From JBHHYR01 sp046757585 (lineage in GTDB: Bacteria > Desulfobacterota > Binatia > HRBIN30): 9,512 nt of DNA. Shown piece by piece: positions 1 to 6,655 of the stretch (positions within the stretch are counted from its first letter, which is position 1; every line of letters starts with the position of its first letter). Location: assembly GCA_046757585.1 (NCBI GenBank), contig JBHHYR010000146.1, positions 1 through 9,512 on the forward strand, read 5' to 3'. The notes under the pieces were generated by a model. It did no database searches. It worked only from the letters and a program-made list of their open reading frames with translations, and was not told the origin of the DNA. The position numbers and the translations under genes are program-made.

Positions 1-25
1 GCACAGAGAACCAAGGGGGGTGACG

Positions 26-2242
26 ATGTACGTAGTGCGCCACCGTGCCAAGGGTCAGTGGTGGAGATACTTCTTGACTCTGTCGGCCGCGGTTTCGGTC
101 GCCGCCGGCCTTGCCGTTTCCAGCAATAACAGTCAAGCGCAGTCACAGGGGGCTGCGGCCCGCCCGGCCGTACTCTACGGAGTCAGCGACACCACGCCTC
201 CTTTGCGGAGCTTGCCACCCTTGCCGCGTGTGGTTGGCGAGGTCCGGACCCTGCCGATAAAGAGGTTGCCCGGACGAGTGGGCAGCGTGGGGCCATCGGG
301 TCCTGACCCGGTGCTACAGGGATCATTCGGCGAGGTGAGCGCAGCGGTGCCCGGCACGAGTTTCGAAGGTGTGCCCAACGTCGACGCGGTATTGCCGCCG
401 GACACCAACGGCGCCCTCGGCCCAGACCATTACGTGCAGATGGTCAACCTCTCTTTCGCCATCTTTGACCGCAGCGGCACTGAACTCATCGGGCCAACGT
501 CCATCAATACCTTGTGGCAAGGGTTCGGGGGGGCGTGCGAGACTTCGAACGACGGCGATCCGATCGTGCTGTACGACCATCTTGCGGACCGCTGGCTGCT
601 GGCCCAGTTCGCGTTACCCAGATTCCCGATCGGTCCCTTTTACCTGTGCATCGCCGTATCGGTGGGCCCGGACCCCACCGGCGCGTATCACCGCTATGCC
701 TACCGGTTCAAGAAGATGCCCGATTACCCGAAGTTCGGCGTTTGGCGGGACGGCTATTACGTGAGCTTCAACCAGTTCAAATCAGGTTCCCTCTCGTGGG
801 CCGGCCAGGGTGTGGCCGTTTTCGAACGAGACCGAATGCTGGCTGGCCTGTCGGCAAGGGCGGTGTACTTCGACCTGTTCAGGCTCGACCCCAACCTGGG
901 CGGCATGCTTCCCTCGAGCCTGGAGGGCCCTTCGCCTCCGGCCGGTACATCGAACTATTATTCCGAGGTCGACGACGACGCGTGGGGCTACCCCGCAGAC
1001 CAGCTTCAGATCTGGGAATTCCACGTCGACTGGAGCAACACGGGCAGCTCCACCTTCACTCAAACGGCACTCCTGCCCACGGCCGCTTTCGATACCAACC
1101 TATGCGGTTACAGCCGCAACTGCATCCCGCAGCCCGGTGGCACGCGGGTCGACGCTCTCTCCGATCGTCTGATGTATCGCTTGCAGTTCCGCACCTTCTC
1201 CACCCACGACAGCCTCGTGGTCAATCATAGCGTCGATGTGGACGGATTGGACCACGCAGGCATCCGTTGGTACGAACTGAGAAACACCGCGAGCGGCTGG
1301 AGCATTTATCAGCAGGGAACGTACGCACCGGACTTCGATCACCGCTGGATGGGCAGCGTCGCCATGAACCAGAACGGCGATATCGCCCTGGGCTACTCCG
1401 TGTCGAGCGACACTACCTTCCCGTCGGTCCGCTTCACGGGGCGCCTCGATACGGATCCGCCGGGCGAGATGACCCAGGGCGAAGGCGAGATCATCGGCGG
1501 CACCGGTTACCAGACCCACAGCTCCGGCCGCTGGGGAGACTACAGCAGTCTCGTGGTTGATCCGATCGACGACTGCACTTTTTGGTACACTCAGGAATAC
1601 TACGCGACCGTGGGGAGCGCGCCCTGGCAGACGCGCGTCGGATCTTTCAAGCTTCGCGAATGTGGAACGCCAACGGCCTGTAGTATCGATGCCGACTGCG
1701 ACGACGGTAATCGGTGTAATGGGATCGAAACCTGCCAGGGCGGCACGTGCGTAGCCGACACGCCGGTGAATTGTGACGACGGAGACGCGTGTACAACCGA
1801 TCAATGTGACAGCTCGACGGGCGCGTGTGTTTACGATCCGGTCAGCTGCGCCGATGCAAACGTGTGCACGACGGACACGTGCGATCCCTTAAGCGGTTGC
1901 GACCATTCGCCGATCAGCTGCGACGACAACGATGCCTGCACCGCCGATAGCTGTGACACCGTCACCGGCTGCGCCAGCTCTCCGATCGACTGTGACGACG
2001 CTGATGCGTGTACCGCCGATAGTTGTGATCCCGCGACGGGTTGCGTTCACACGCCGATACAGGGCTGCCAGCCCGGTCCGGTATGCGGCAATGGCGTCTG
2101 CGAGGGTGGAGGCGAAGACTGCATCACTTGTCCGGACGATTGCGGCGGGAGCGGCAAGAACAATTCGAAGTCGTGCTGCGGGAACGGCACCTGCGAAGGT
2201 AAAAAGGAAATCAACAACTGCCCCGTTGACTGCGCCGGCTGA
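26..2242 (+). CDS. Large secreted protein with C-terminal Cys-rich repeats
   Basis: Encodes 738 residues from the ATG at 26. A GTG six bases earlier is also in frame, but the AAGGGGGG at 13-20 sits at normal ribosome-binding distance from the ATG. Residues about 15-33 form a hydrophobic segment after a basic start, followed by SQAQ, so this is very likely a Sec signal peptide and the protein is exported. Residues about 110-545 form a long body rich in aromatic, Gly and Asp residues, with phrases such as PDTNGALGPDHYVQMVN, DGDPIVLYDHLADRWLL, HRWMGSVAMNQNGDIALGYS and DDCTFWYTQEYY. I recall these from an unnamed family of secreted bacterial proteins, probably beta-rich; no enzymatic function is known to me. 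Residues 558-679 are five Cys/Asp repeats like the Dictyostelium-type CTDC repeat, and 687-738 hold two C-G-N-G-x-C modules common in deltaproteobacterial surface proteins. The tail is probably disulfide-bonded and may bind calcium or attach the protein to the cell surface. No terminator is visible after the TGA. Confidence 0.9.
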   Translation: MYVVRHRAKGQWWRYFLTLSAAVSVAAGLAVSSNNSQAQSQGAAARPAVLYGVSDTTPPLRSLPPLPRVVGEVRTLPIKRLPGRVGSVGPSGPDPVLQGSFGEVSAAVPGTSFEGVPNVDAVLPPDTNGALGPDHYVQMVNLSFAIFDRSGTELIGPTSINTLWQGFGGACETSNDGDPIVLYDHLADRWLLAQFALPRFPIGPFYLCIAVSVGPDPTGAYHRYAYRFKKMPDYPKFGVWRDGYYVSFNQFKSGSLSWAGQGVAVFERDRMLAGLSARAVYFDLFRLDPNLGGMLPSSLEGPSPPAGTSNYYSEVDDDAWGYPADQLQIWEFHVDWSNTGSSTFTQTALLPTAAFDTNLCGYSRNCIPQPGGTRVDALSDRLMYRLQFRTFSTHDSLVVNHSVDVDGLDHAGIRWYELRNTASGWSIYQQGTYAPDFDHRWMGSVAMNQNGDIALGYSVSSDTTFPSVRFTGRLDTDPPGEMTQGEGEIIGGTGYQTHSSGRWGDYSSLVVDPIDDCTFWYTQEYYATVGSAPWQTRVGSFKLRECGTPTACSIDADCDDGNRCNGIETCQGGTCVADTPVNCDDGDACTTDQCDSSTGACVYDPVSCADANVCTTDTCDPLSGCDHSPISCDDNDACTADSCDTVTGCASSPIDCDDADACTADSCDPATGCVHTPIQGCQPGPVCGNGVCEGGGEDCITCPDDCGGSGKNNSKSCCGNGTCEGKKEINNCPVDCAG
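1697..2062 (+). repeat. Five tandem 72-75 base repeats encoding Cys/Asp modules
   Basis: Five in-frame copies begin at 1697, 1772, 1847, 1919 and 1991. Each encodes 24 or 25 residues of the form C-D-D-x-D-A-C-T-x-D-x-C-D-x-x-x-G-C-x-x-x-P-I. The first copy is the most diverged (CDDGNRCNGIETCQGGTC). Copies 4 and 5 are nearly identical over DACTADSCD, yet differ at several third codon positions, so the duplication is not recent or has been under protein-level selection. The pattern resembles Pfam Dicty_CTDC, from memory and not searched. Confidence 0.85.
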
Positions 2243-2434
2243 TCCGAAGCCGCTGCCGCCCGGCAACGGGGCCCCCGCGGGCTCTGCAACCGTTTCAAGT
2301 TCGGCACGGGACGGCGTCTTTGCTGAGTGAGGGGAGGCAGGGATAACGGCCCGCTGGTATCTTCGGATTGAGGTTAGCTGTATCCCTGATCTACTACTTC
2401 CGAGAATCTTGGCGTGACGCGCGAATTTCAGTCT

Positions 2435-2506
2435 CGTCATTCCCGCGCGGGCGGGAATCCAGATGGGACGGAGTGGATTCCCGCTAGAAGATTGCGGGAA
2501 TGACGG
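2435..2506. repeat. Nested palindromic repeat of the ATTCCC...GGGAAT family
   Basis: The left unit at 2439-2458 is ATTCCC, eight bases, GGGAAT, the same layout as the dRS3 element of Neisseria. The right unit at 2477-2501 is ATTCCC, thirteen bases, GGGAAT. The two are also inverted relative to each other: CGTCATTCCCGC at 2435-2446 pairs with GCGGGAATGACG at 2495-2506, and GCGGGAATCCA at 2451-2461 pairs with TGGATTCCCGC at 2474-2484. The whole can fold as one long cruciform or as two hairpins. Such units are dispersed in many copies in unrelated bacteria, are probably non-autonomous, and are often translated spuriously as WIPAFAGMT-like peptides. It might also end transcription of the gene to the left. 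Confidence 0.8.
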
Positions 2507-2520
2507 TGGGGGAGGGCGGG

Positions 2521-2598
2521 GTGGATTCCCGTCCCACGCTTTCGCAGGGGGGCAGGCTTTGAAGATAGCCGGCATGACGGAAAATGACGGAACAGGGA
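2521..2598. repeat. Degenerate further copies of the same repeat
   Basis: A TGGATTCCCGTCCCACGC start at 2523-2540, a GGCATGACGG at 2571-2580 and an AATGACGG at 2584-2591 look like decayed ends of the unit in the preceding block. The inner arms no longer match well. They suggest several insertions or one expanded block. Confidence 0.45.
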
Positions 2599-2672
2599 TC
2601 ATGGGTTGGGTTGCGGGGGTCAGCCCGCACAGAGCTTACAGACTGATAGATTTTACTCAGGGGCGGGGGAAA

Positions 2673-2747
2673 TGGGCCGCCAGGGATTCGAACCCCGGAC
2701 CCGCTGATTAAGAGTCAGCTGCTCTAACCAGGCTGAGCTAGCGGCCC
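2673..2747 (-). tRNA. tRNA-Lys (anticodon CTT)
   Basis: On the - strand, GGGCCGC at the 5' end pairs with GCGGCCC at the 3' end, followed by discriminator A at 2673. The D arm is GCTC/GAGC. The anticodon stem GCTGA/TCAGC encloses the loop CTCTTAA, with anticodon CTT at 2712-2710, which reads the Lys codon AAG. The T arm is CGGGG-TTCGAAT-CCCTG with one G-T pair. CCA is not encoded. The gene stands alone on this strand; the senB stop lies 140 bases upstream of it. Confidence 0.96.
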
Positions 2748-2887
2748 GTCTTTTGGAACCCCAACTCCTCCGACGCCAGCTGGCCCGGTGCCGTGTGGCT
2801 CCGGACAACACTGCCTGCGTCGCCCGCCGTTCCCAGTGCTGCGCTGCGCGGCGGATGCCTGCTTGTAGCGGGCGAATACACGTGCCG

Positions 2888-3868
2888 TCAAGCGGTCGTT
2901 TGACGACCCGGTCGTGGGGCGGCGGCAACTTCTTTTAGCAGCTCAGCCCATGCGCGGTGTTCTCGCTCTGGCCGGCACAGGTATGCTCGCTGCGCACAGG
3001 CACGGGCGAGTTCGGCGTAGCATTTTTTGTTGCTCTCGGCGCGCCACATCAGCCGCGCGAGGGCCTGCGCAGCTCCGACGGGGAACATGCCGGGATAGCG
3101 CGTTCCCAGGAGCCCCATGTTTCCAGGAATGCGGGTTGCGAGGATCGGCACCTCGGCGGCGAGTGCCTCGGAGATGACGTTCGCCCCACCTTCGGTCCGC
3201 GACGACAACACTAAAAGCTGACTCCGTGCCAGGGCGCCGCGTACTTGCCAATGCGGTTGCTCGCCGAGCCACTGATACCGTGGATTGCGTTGCGCTTCCG
3301 CTCGCGCCTTGTGGCCCAGCGCCTCGCTGATTGCTCTTCCGAAGTGCAGGACACGTATCCGGGAAGTCGGCGGCAGGTACCGGACAGCGAGCGCCGCGCG
3401 CAGCGGGTCCTTGACCGCCCGGAGGTTGGCAATCACGCATACATCGAAGCTGCCGGTGCGCCCGGCTCGCTTCGTCAGCGGTGCCGCAGATTGATACATG
3501 ACCCGCACCTTGGGTCGCAAACGACGGGGCAGCTCTCGCACGCCGAGCGGCTGCAGCACGATCAAGCGAGTTGCGAGCTCGAGGGAACGCCGCGCCCGGC
3601 GGCTGCTTCGGATGTCGCCATAGAGATCCGTCCCGGTCAAGGCCACAATCAACGGCAACCGAGGGTGCAAGCTGCTGAACGCGCGCACACTCTGGAAGCT
3701 ACGACGGGCGTGCATCGCAACCAGTAGATCGCAGCGTTCGCTGGCGTAGCCGGTCGCAACGCTTACGCGGTGCCCGAGCACGCGCAGGATGCGCGCCCAG
3801 CGTGTGGCGGTCGTTCTGTTGCCGGACCGGCTACCCGCGCCGGCAGGGCAAATGATCCGGATCGTCAT
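2888..3868 (-). CDS. senB: Selenosugar synthase SenB (selenoneine biosynthesis)
   Basis: Encodes 326 residues. SenB is a glycosyltransferase-like enzyme that transfers selenium from selenophosphate to a UDP-sugar, giving the selenosugar used by SenA. The sequence follows the SenB pattern I know (TIGR04348-like): a Gly/Arg-rich start PAGAGSRSGNR (8-18), RWARILRVLGHRV (23-35), DLLVAMHARRS (47-57), VALTGTDLYGD (75-85), LIVLQPLG (102-109), the linker LRAVKDPLRAAL (149-160), and a GT4-type E-x7-E motif at E226 and E234 in EGGANVISE. RIPGNMGLLG follows at 246-255. This is a GT-B fold with no signal peptide or membrane segment, so it is cytoplasmic. The length is normal. The start at 3868 has only a weak ribosome binding site (AGG about 15 bases upstream). 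It is divergent from senA, which is the strongest context evidence. The alternative is an unspecific GT4 glycosyltransferase, which I consider unlikely. Confidence 0.9.
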   Translation of the reverse strand: MTIRIICPAGAGSRSGNRTTATRWARILRVLGHRVSVATGYASERCDLLVAMHARRSFQSVRAFSSLHPRLPLIVALTGTDLYGDIRSSRRARRSLELATRLIVLQPLGVRELPRRLRPKVRVMYQSAAPLTKRAGRTGSFDVCVIANLRAVKDPLRAALAVRYLPPTSRIRVLHFGRAISEALGHKARAEAQRNPRYQWLGEQPHWQVRGALARSQLLVLSSRTEGGANVISEALAAEVPILATRIPGNMGLLGTRYPGMFPVGAAQALARLMWRAESNKKCYAELARACAQRAYLCRPEREHRAWAELLKEVAAAPRPGRQTTA

Positions 3869-3983
3869 GCCGGGGCAACCTAGGGATCACGTATCGCGAG
3901 TACCATCATCTCCGAAATTGCGTGCAACGACGCGTACCAGAATATTCCACACGATCAAGAGTCGTGATAGGGAACTGCACGGT
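3869..3983. promoter_or_regulatory. Shared divergent control region of senB and senA
   Basis: These 115 bases separate the two start codons and must carry both promoters. A weak sigma70-like pair for senA is TTGCGT at 3918-3923, a 17-base spacer, and AATATT at 3941-3946. A small dyad, CACGA at 3950-3954 and TCGTG at 3962-3966 with seven bases between, lies just after it and could be an operator or a leader hairpin. The region is richer in A/T than the genes around it. No known selenium-responsive motif is recognisable. Confidence 0.35.
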
Positions 3984-5318
3984 ATGCACCAGGACGCTGC
4001 ACGGATTCCTTCTGCCATCGCGCGCGAGCTGGCCGGCTGGCTGCTTGACGCTCGCGCCCGGACGCTCACTCTCGTCAGCGACCTCGATGATGATCAGCTG
4101 ATGGGCCCCCGGCTTCCGATCGTCAACCCGCTGCGCTGGGAAACCGGGCACGTGGGCTGGTTTCAGTGCTACTGGGTGTTGCGGCACGCCCGCGGTGAGC
4201 CTCCGGTGCGTGAAGACGAAGACCGCTTGTACGATTCGATGAAGGTCCATCATGATACGCGTTGGGATCTGCTACTGCCGTCGTGGGCCGACACGTTGCA
4301 GTACGCGAAGACGATTCTCGACCGTGTGCTGGTCCATTTGGAGGAGCGCGAACCTACGGAGCAGGAAATCTATTTCCACCGTTTGGCGGTTTTCCACGAG
4401 GACATGCACGGCGAGGCGTTCACGTACACCCGTCAAACACTCCGTTACCTCCGTCCCCGGACGGCGACGGGCGGCGCGTCAGACCCCGAACGCCCAGCGG
4501 GGGCACTCCCCGGTGACGTGTCGGTTCCAGGCGGAACGTTCCGGTTGGGGGCGACGCCCGGCATGCCGTTCGTCTTCGACAATGAGAAGTGGAGTCACCG
4601 TGTGGAGGTCGCGCCTTTCCGGATTGCACGAGCGGCGGTCACGAATCGGGAGTTTGAAGCCTTCGTCGAGGACGGCGGCTATGGGCGGAAGGCACTATGG
4701 AGCCCCGAAGGCTGGACGTGGCGAGAGGCTGCTGGCGCTGAGCACCCGGTGTATTGGCGGAAAGATCCCGCTACGGGACGGTGGCTGCGCCGCAGCTATG
4801 ACACGTGGGTGGGGCTCGAACCGCATCACCCCGTGATCCACGTCAACTGGTACGAAGCGGATGCCTATTGCCGCTGGGCGGGGCGGCGACTGCCAACGGA
4901 GGCGGAATGGGAGATGGCCGCGTCCGCGGAACCGCGCCCGGATGGCCGGGCAGTGCAGACTCGCAAGCGCCGTTATCCGTGGGGCGATGATCCCCCAACC
5001 CCTGCACGAGCCAACCTCGATGGCTTCGCGGGTGGATGCGTTGATGTCGGTGCCTGCGCCGCTGGCGACAGCGCCTTTGGTTGCCGGCAGATGCTCGGCA
5101 ACGTGTGGGAGTGGACCGCGACGGACTTCCAGCCCTACCCGGGGTTTGTTCTCGATCCCTACAAGGACTACTCGGCTCCCTGGTTCGGCGGACGCCACAA
5201 GGTGTTGCGGGGCGGCTGTTGGGCCACCCGCGCCCGCTTGCTCCGGAATACGTGGCGGAACTTCTATACGGCAGAGCGACGGGACGTGTTCGGCGGTTTC
5301 CGCACGTGCGCCCGGTGA
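3984..5318 (+). CDS. senA: Selenoneine synthase SenA
   Basis: Encodes 444 residues from the ATG at 3984. An upstream in-frame ATG at 3789 would overlap senB and add 65 residues unlike the family, so I reject it; AGGG at 3969-3972 can serve as a ribosome binding site, somewhat far away. SenA is a non-haem iron enzyme related to EgtB and OvoA that forms the C-Se bond between hercynine and the SenB selenosugar. The N-terminal DinB-like domain (about 8-155) carries likely iron ligands H56 (ETGHVGW) and H138/H142 (HEDMHGE, an H-x3-H-x-E motif). LYDSMKVHHDTRWDLLLPS (82-100) resembles SenA more than EgtB. The C-terminal FGE-sulfatase/C-type-lectin-like domain (about 177-444) has HVNWYEADAYCRWAG (286-300), PTEAEWE (304-310), MLGNVWEWT (370-378), VLRGGCW (407-413) and FGGFR (436-440). 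All family residues I can recall are present, so it looks active. EgtB-type ergothioneine synthase is the alternative; the neighbouring senB argues against it. Confidence 0.9.
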   Translation: MHQDAARIPSAIARELAGWLLDARARTLTLVSDLDDDQLMGPRLPIVNPLRWETGHVGWFQCYWVLRHARGEPPVREDEDRLYDSMKVHHDTRWDLLLPSWADTLQYAKTILDRVLVHLEEREPTEQEIYFHRLAVFHEDMHGEAFTYTRQTLRYLRPRTATGGASDPERPAGALPGDVSVPGGTFRLGATPGMPFVFDNEKWSHRVEVAPFRIARAAVTNREFEAFVEDGGYGRKALWSPEGWTWREAAGAEHPVYWRKDPATGRWLRRSYDTWVGLEPHHPVIHVNWYEADAYCRWAGRRLPTEAEWEMAASAEPRPDGRAVQTRKRRYPWGDDPPTPARANLDGFAGGCVDVGACAAGDSAFGCRQMLGNVWEWTATDFQPYPGFVLDPYKDYSAPWFGGRHKVLRGGCWATRARLLRNTWRNFYTAERRDVFGGFRTCAR

Positions 5319-5358
5319 GCGCGCAGAGACGACGCAGTCGCCCTGCCAGCGAAACCGC

Positions 5359-5916
5359 TCACTCCATGCCGAGTAACTGCCGGCCTTCCGGTGAGATCAT
5401 CCGCGGGCTCCAGGGTGGATCCCACACGACCTCGACCTCCGCTTCCGCGACGTTCGGGAGGCTCAGCAACCTCCGGCGGGCGTCGTGCGCAATGGACGCG
5501 CCCATGCCGCACCCCTGTGCGGTAAGCGTCATCTTCACATCGACTCTGTGGGTTCCGCCCGCTAACGGCGAAATCTGCATATCGTACACGAGACCGAGAT
5601 CAACGATGTTGACCGGGATCTCGGGATCGTAGCAGCTCTTCAGCTGCTCCCACACCTGCGCTTCGAGATCGGTGGATTCGCCAGCACCCTGGCTCGGCGT
5701 GGCGAGTGGCGCGACGGCGACTTCCTTGCCGATCGCATCGGCATCTTGGCCGGCTATGCGGTACAGCCCTCCGTAGCTCGGTACCTGCAACGTGTACGCG
5801 CCCCCGAGCGACTGCGTGATGATCGCCTTGGTGCCTTTCGCCAGCGTAACAGCATGGCCCGCGGGAATCTGTAGCGCATCGCAATCACGGCTCAGTTCAA
5901 CTTGTTCCGCGCTCAT
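5359..5916 (-). CDS. sufT: Fe-S cluster assembly protein SufT (long form, MIP18/DUF59)
   Basis: Encodes 185 residues. SufT helps mature Fe-S proteins, especially aconitase-like and lipoate-synthase-type clients, in the cytoplasm. An N-terminal domain typical of the long form (about 1-70) begins SAEQVELSRDCDALQIPAG and contains AYTLQVPSYGGLYRI. A Gly/Ser linker leads to the MIP18/DUF59 domain at about 84-170, with DPEIPVNIVDLGLVYD (97-112), MTLTAQGCGMG (129-139, conserved Cys at 136) and VVWDPPWSPRMIS (163-175). The start is supported by AAAGGAGG (complement of 5922-5929) six bases from the ATG. The gene usually travels with sufBCDSU; here it is alone and converges on senA with 40 bases between stops. 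A small dyad lies about 50 bases upstream. Length and motifs are normal. Confidence 0.92.
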   Translation of the reverse strand: MSAEQVELSRDCDALQIPAGHAVTLAKGTKAIITQSLGGAYTLQVPSYGGLYRIAGQDADAIGKEVAVAPLATPSQGAGESTDLEAQVWEQLKSCYDPEIPVNIVDLGLVYDMQISPLAGGTHRVDVKMTLTAQGCGMGASIAHDARRRLLSLPNVAEAEVEVVWDPPWSPRMISPEGRQLLGME

Positions 5917-5963
5917 ATAGGCCTCCTTTTCCGGACAGGCAGTGATCGGATTCCGTACCTCAT

Positions 5964-5986
5964 CGGTGACATTGCAACAATCACCG
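5964..5986. promoter_or_regulatory. Dyad upstream of sufT, possible operator
   Basis: CGGTGA at 5964-5969 and TCACCG at 5981-5986 are inverted arms with an eleven-base, A/T-richer centre, 48 bases upstream of the sufT start. Size and place suit a dimeric regulator such as an Rrf2/IscR or TetR-type protein, but the sequence does not match a motif I can name. Confidence 0.25.
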
Positions 5987-6050
5987 CCTATGATACCGGA
6001 GGGACCTGCTTCTTGCTACAAGGCCGGGAGCTGCGAAGCCATAGGCGGGC

Positions 6051-6074
6051 GCCACGGCTCCGCGGAGCCGTGGC
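6051..6074. repeat. Perfect 24-base palindrome
   Basis: The arm GCCACGGCTCCG at 6051-6062 is followed directly by its exact reverse complement at 6063-6074. On the - strand it lies 33 bases after the stop of the small basic protein gene and could fold as a strong hairpin, but no T-run follows on either strand, so it is not a standard intrinsic terminator. It may be a dispersed palindromic repeat or an mRNA-end stabiliser. Confidence 0.65.
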
Positions 6075-6106
6075 ATCCCCTCTCACCTGACATGGGGTCG
6101 CCAGCC

Positions 6107-6250
6107 TCAAGCTGGGCGGAACTTCTTCCACCACGGAGCGCCGGGTTGGTCGTATTTCGCCTGGGCCTTCGGCTTCGCCGCCCGCCGAGACGCCGGCTTT
6201 TTTGCAGCACTCTTCTTCGGATTCTTCTTCGCTGTGGCTTTCTTCGCCAT
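6107..6250 (-). CDS. Small Lys/Ala-rich basic protein
   Basis: Encodes 47 residues from the ATG at 6250. The frame is open 20 codons further upstream, but GGAGGTGA, seven bases before this ATG, is an almost ideal ribosome binding site. Residues 2-33 are Lys, Ala, Arg and Pro in a histone-H1-like pattern (AKKATAKKNPKKSAAKKPAS). The tail is different: YDQPGAPWWKKFRPA (33-47), with two Trp and more Lys. There is no signal peptide or membrane segment. The basic part suggests nucleic-acid binding and the tail could be a docking motif; both are inference and I do not recognise a named family. The gene lies between sufT and an unassigned stretch, on the same strand as sufT but 190 bases away from it. 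The composition could arise by chance, but the ribosome binding site speaks for translation. Confidence 0.6.
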   Translation of the reverse strand: MAKKATAKKNPKKSAAKKPASRRAAKPKAQAKYDQPGAPWWKKFRPA

Positions 6251-6655
6251 CTCGTCATCACCTCCCAGAACGTTCAACTTGATTGTATGAAGTGCCGCTG
6301 AGACCGCCAAGTGTTAGCGGCAGCTCACCCGCAGCGACTCTGACTATTCCTGTACGACTCCCAGCTGTTGCGTCCCCTTCACCTGCTTCGGTTGCCGTCA
6401 CGCTAGCCAACGTGCTCTCCAGGCCGTTGCGCTCCCCTGCTGCAGCGGTGTACCAGGACTCAAGAAGATGCCAACGAAAAACAGCATCGTCAACTTGGCT
6501 GCGTTCAATGGGAGCAACGTGCCAGTGAAATTCGAGCACAGTACCCGCGCGTGCCGGCTTTCCCAGCATGACGCGGACCGTGTATACATCATGGCGAGCC
6601 AGGTTGCCAGCCGTCCTCGACTGCCGGCCGCAACCGATTCGGGAAGGGGAGGGCG
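6251..6655. other. 405-base stretch without a confident gene
   Basis: It lies between the start of the small basic protein gene (-) and pncB (+) and must hold both promoters. A - strand frame is open from 6665 to 6258 (135 codons) and ends in a TGA inside the ribosome binding site of the small gene. It contains protein-like text such as VRVMLGKPARAGTVLEFHWHV and RWHLLESWY, but it has no good ribosome binding site, its third codon positions are much less GC-rich than in neighbouring genes, and it overlaps the pncB start. A + strand frame at 6468-6659 is equally unconvincing. Either could be a decayed or unknown gene. Confidence 0.4.

Larger units (their letters stand above)
2243..2672. other. 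430-base spacer without a gene
   Basis: The stretch lies between the secreted-protein stop codon and the 3' end of the - strand tRNA-Lys. Its main content is the palindromic repeat block at about 2435-2590. Open frames crossing it are translations of that repeat (GNPLRPIWIPARAGMTR on the - strand, a well-known spurious product) or of the tRNA antisense. I see no convincing promoter and no hairpin with a T-run. Confidence 0.6.

Noticed and set aside
1697..2062. CRISPR array suspected from tandem 72-75 base units
   Set aside because: The units are in-frame coding repeats with conserved Cys and Asp and no unique spacers.
1889..2602. 237-codon - strand frame ending in WIPARAGMTR-like text
   Set aside because: It is antisense to the Cys-rich tail and otherwise a translation of the palindromic repeat block.
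2894..2908. Hairpin GGTCGT-TTG-ACGACC at the end of senB as a terminator
   Set aside because: The stem is only six pairs, overlaps the last codons, and has no T-run after it on the - strand.
2463..2928. Open frames with RDSNPGPAD (+) and SAWLEQLTLNQRVRGSNP (-)
   Set aside because: Both are translations across the tRNA-Lys gene, a classic source of false proteins.
3789..3983. N-terminal extension of SenA from the ATG at 3789
   Set aside because: It would overlap the start of senB, occupy the whole divergent promoter region, and add 65 residues unlike the family; the ATG at 3984 fits family length.
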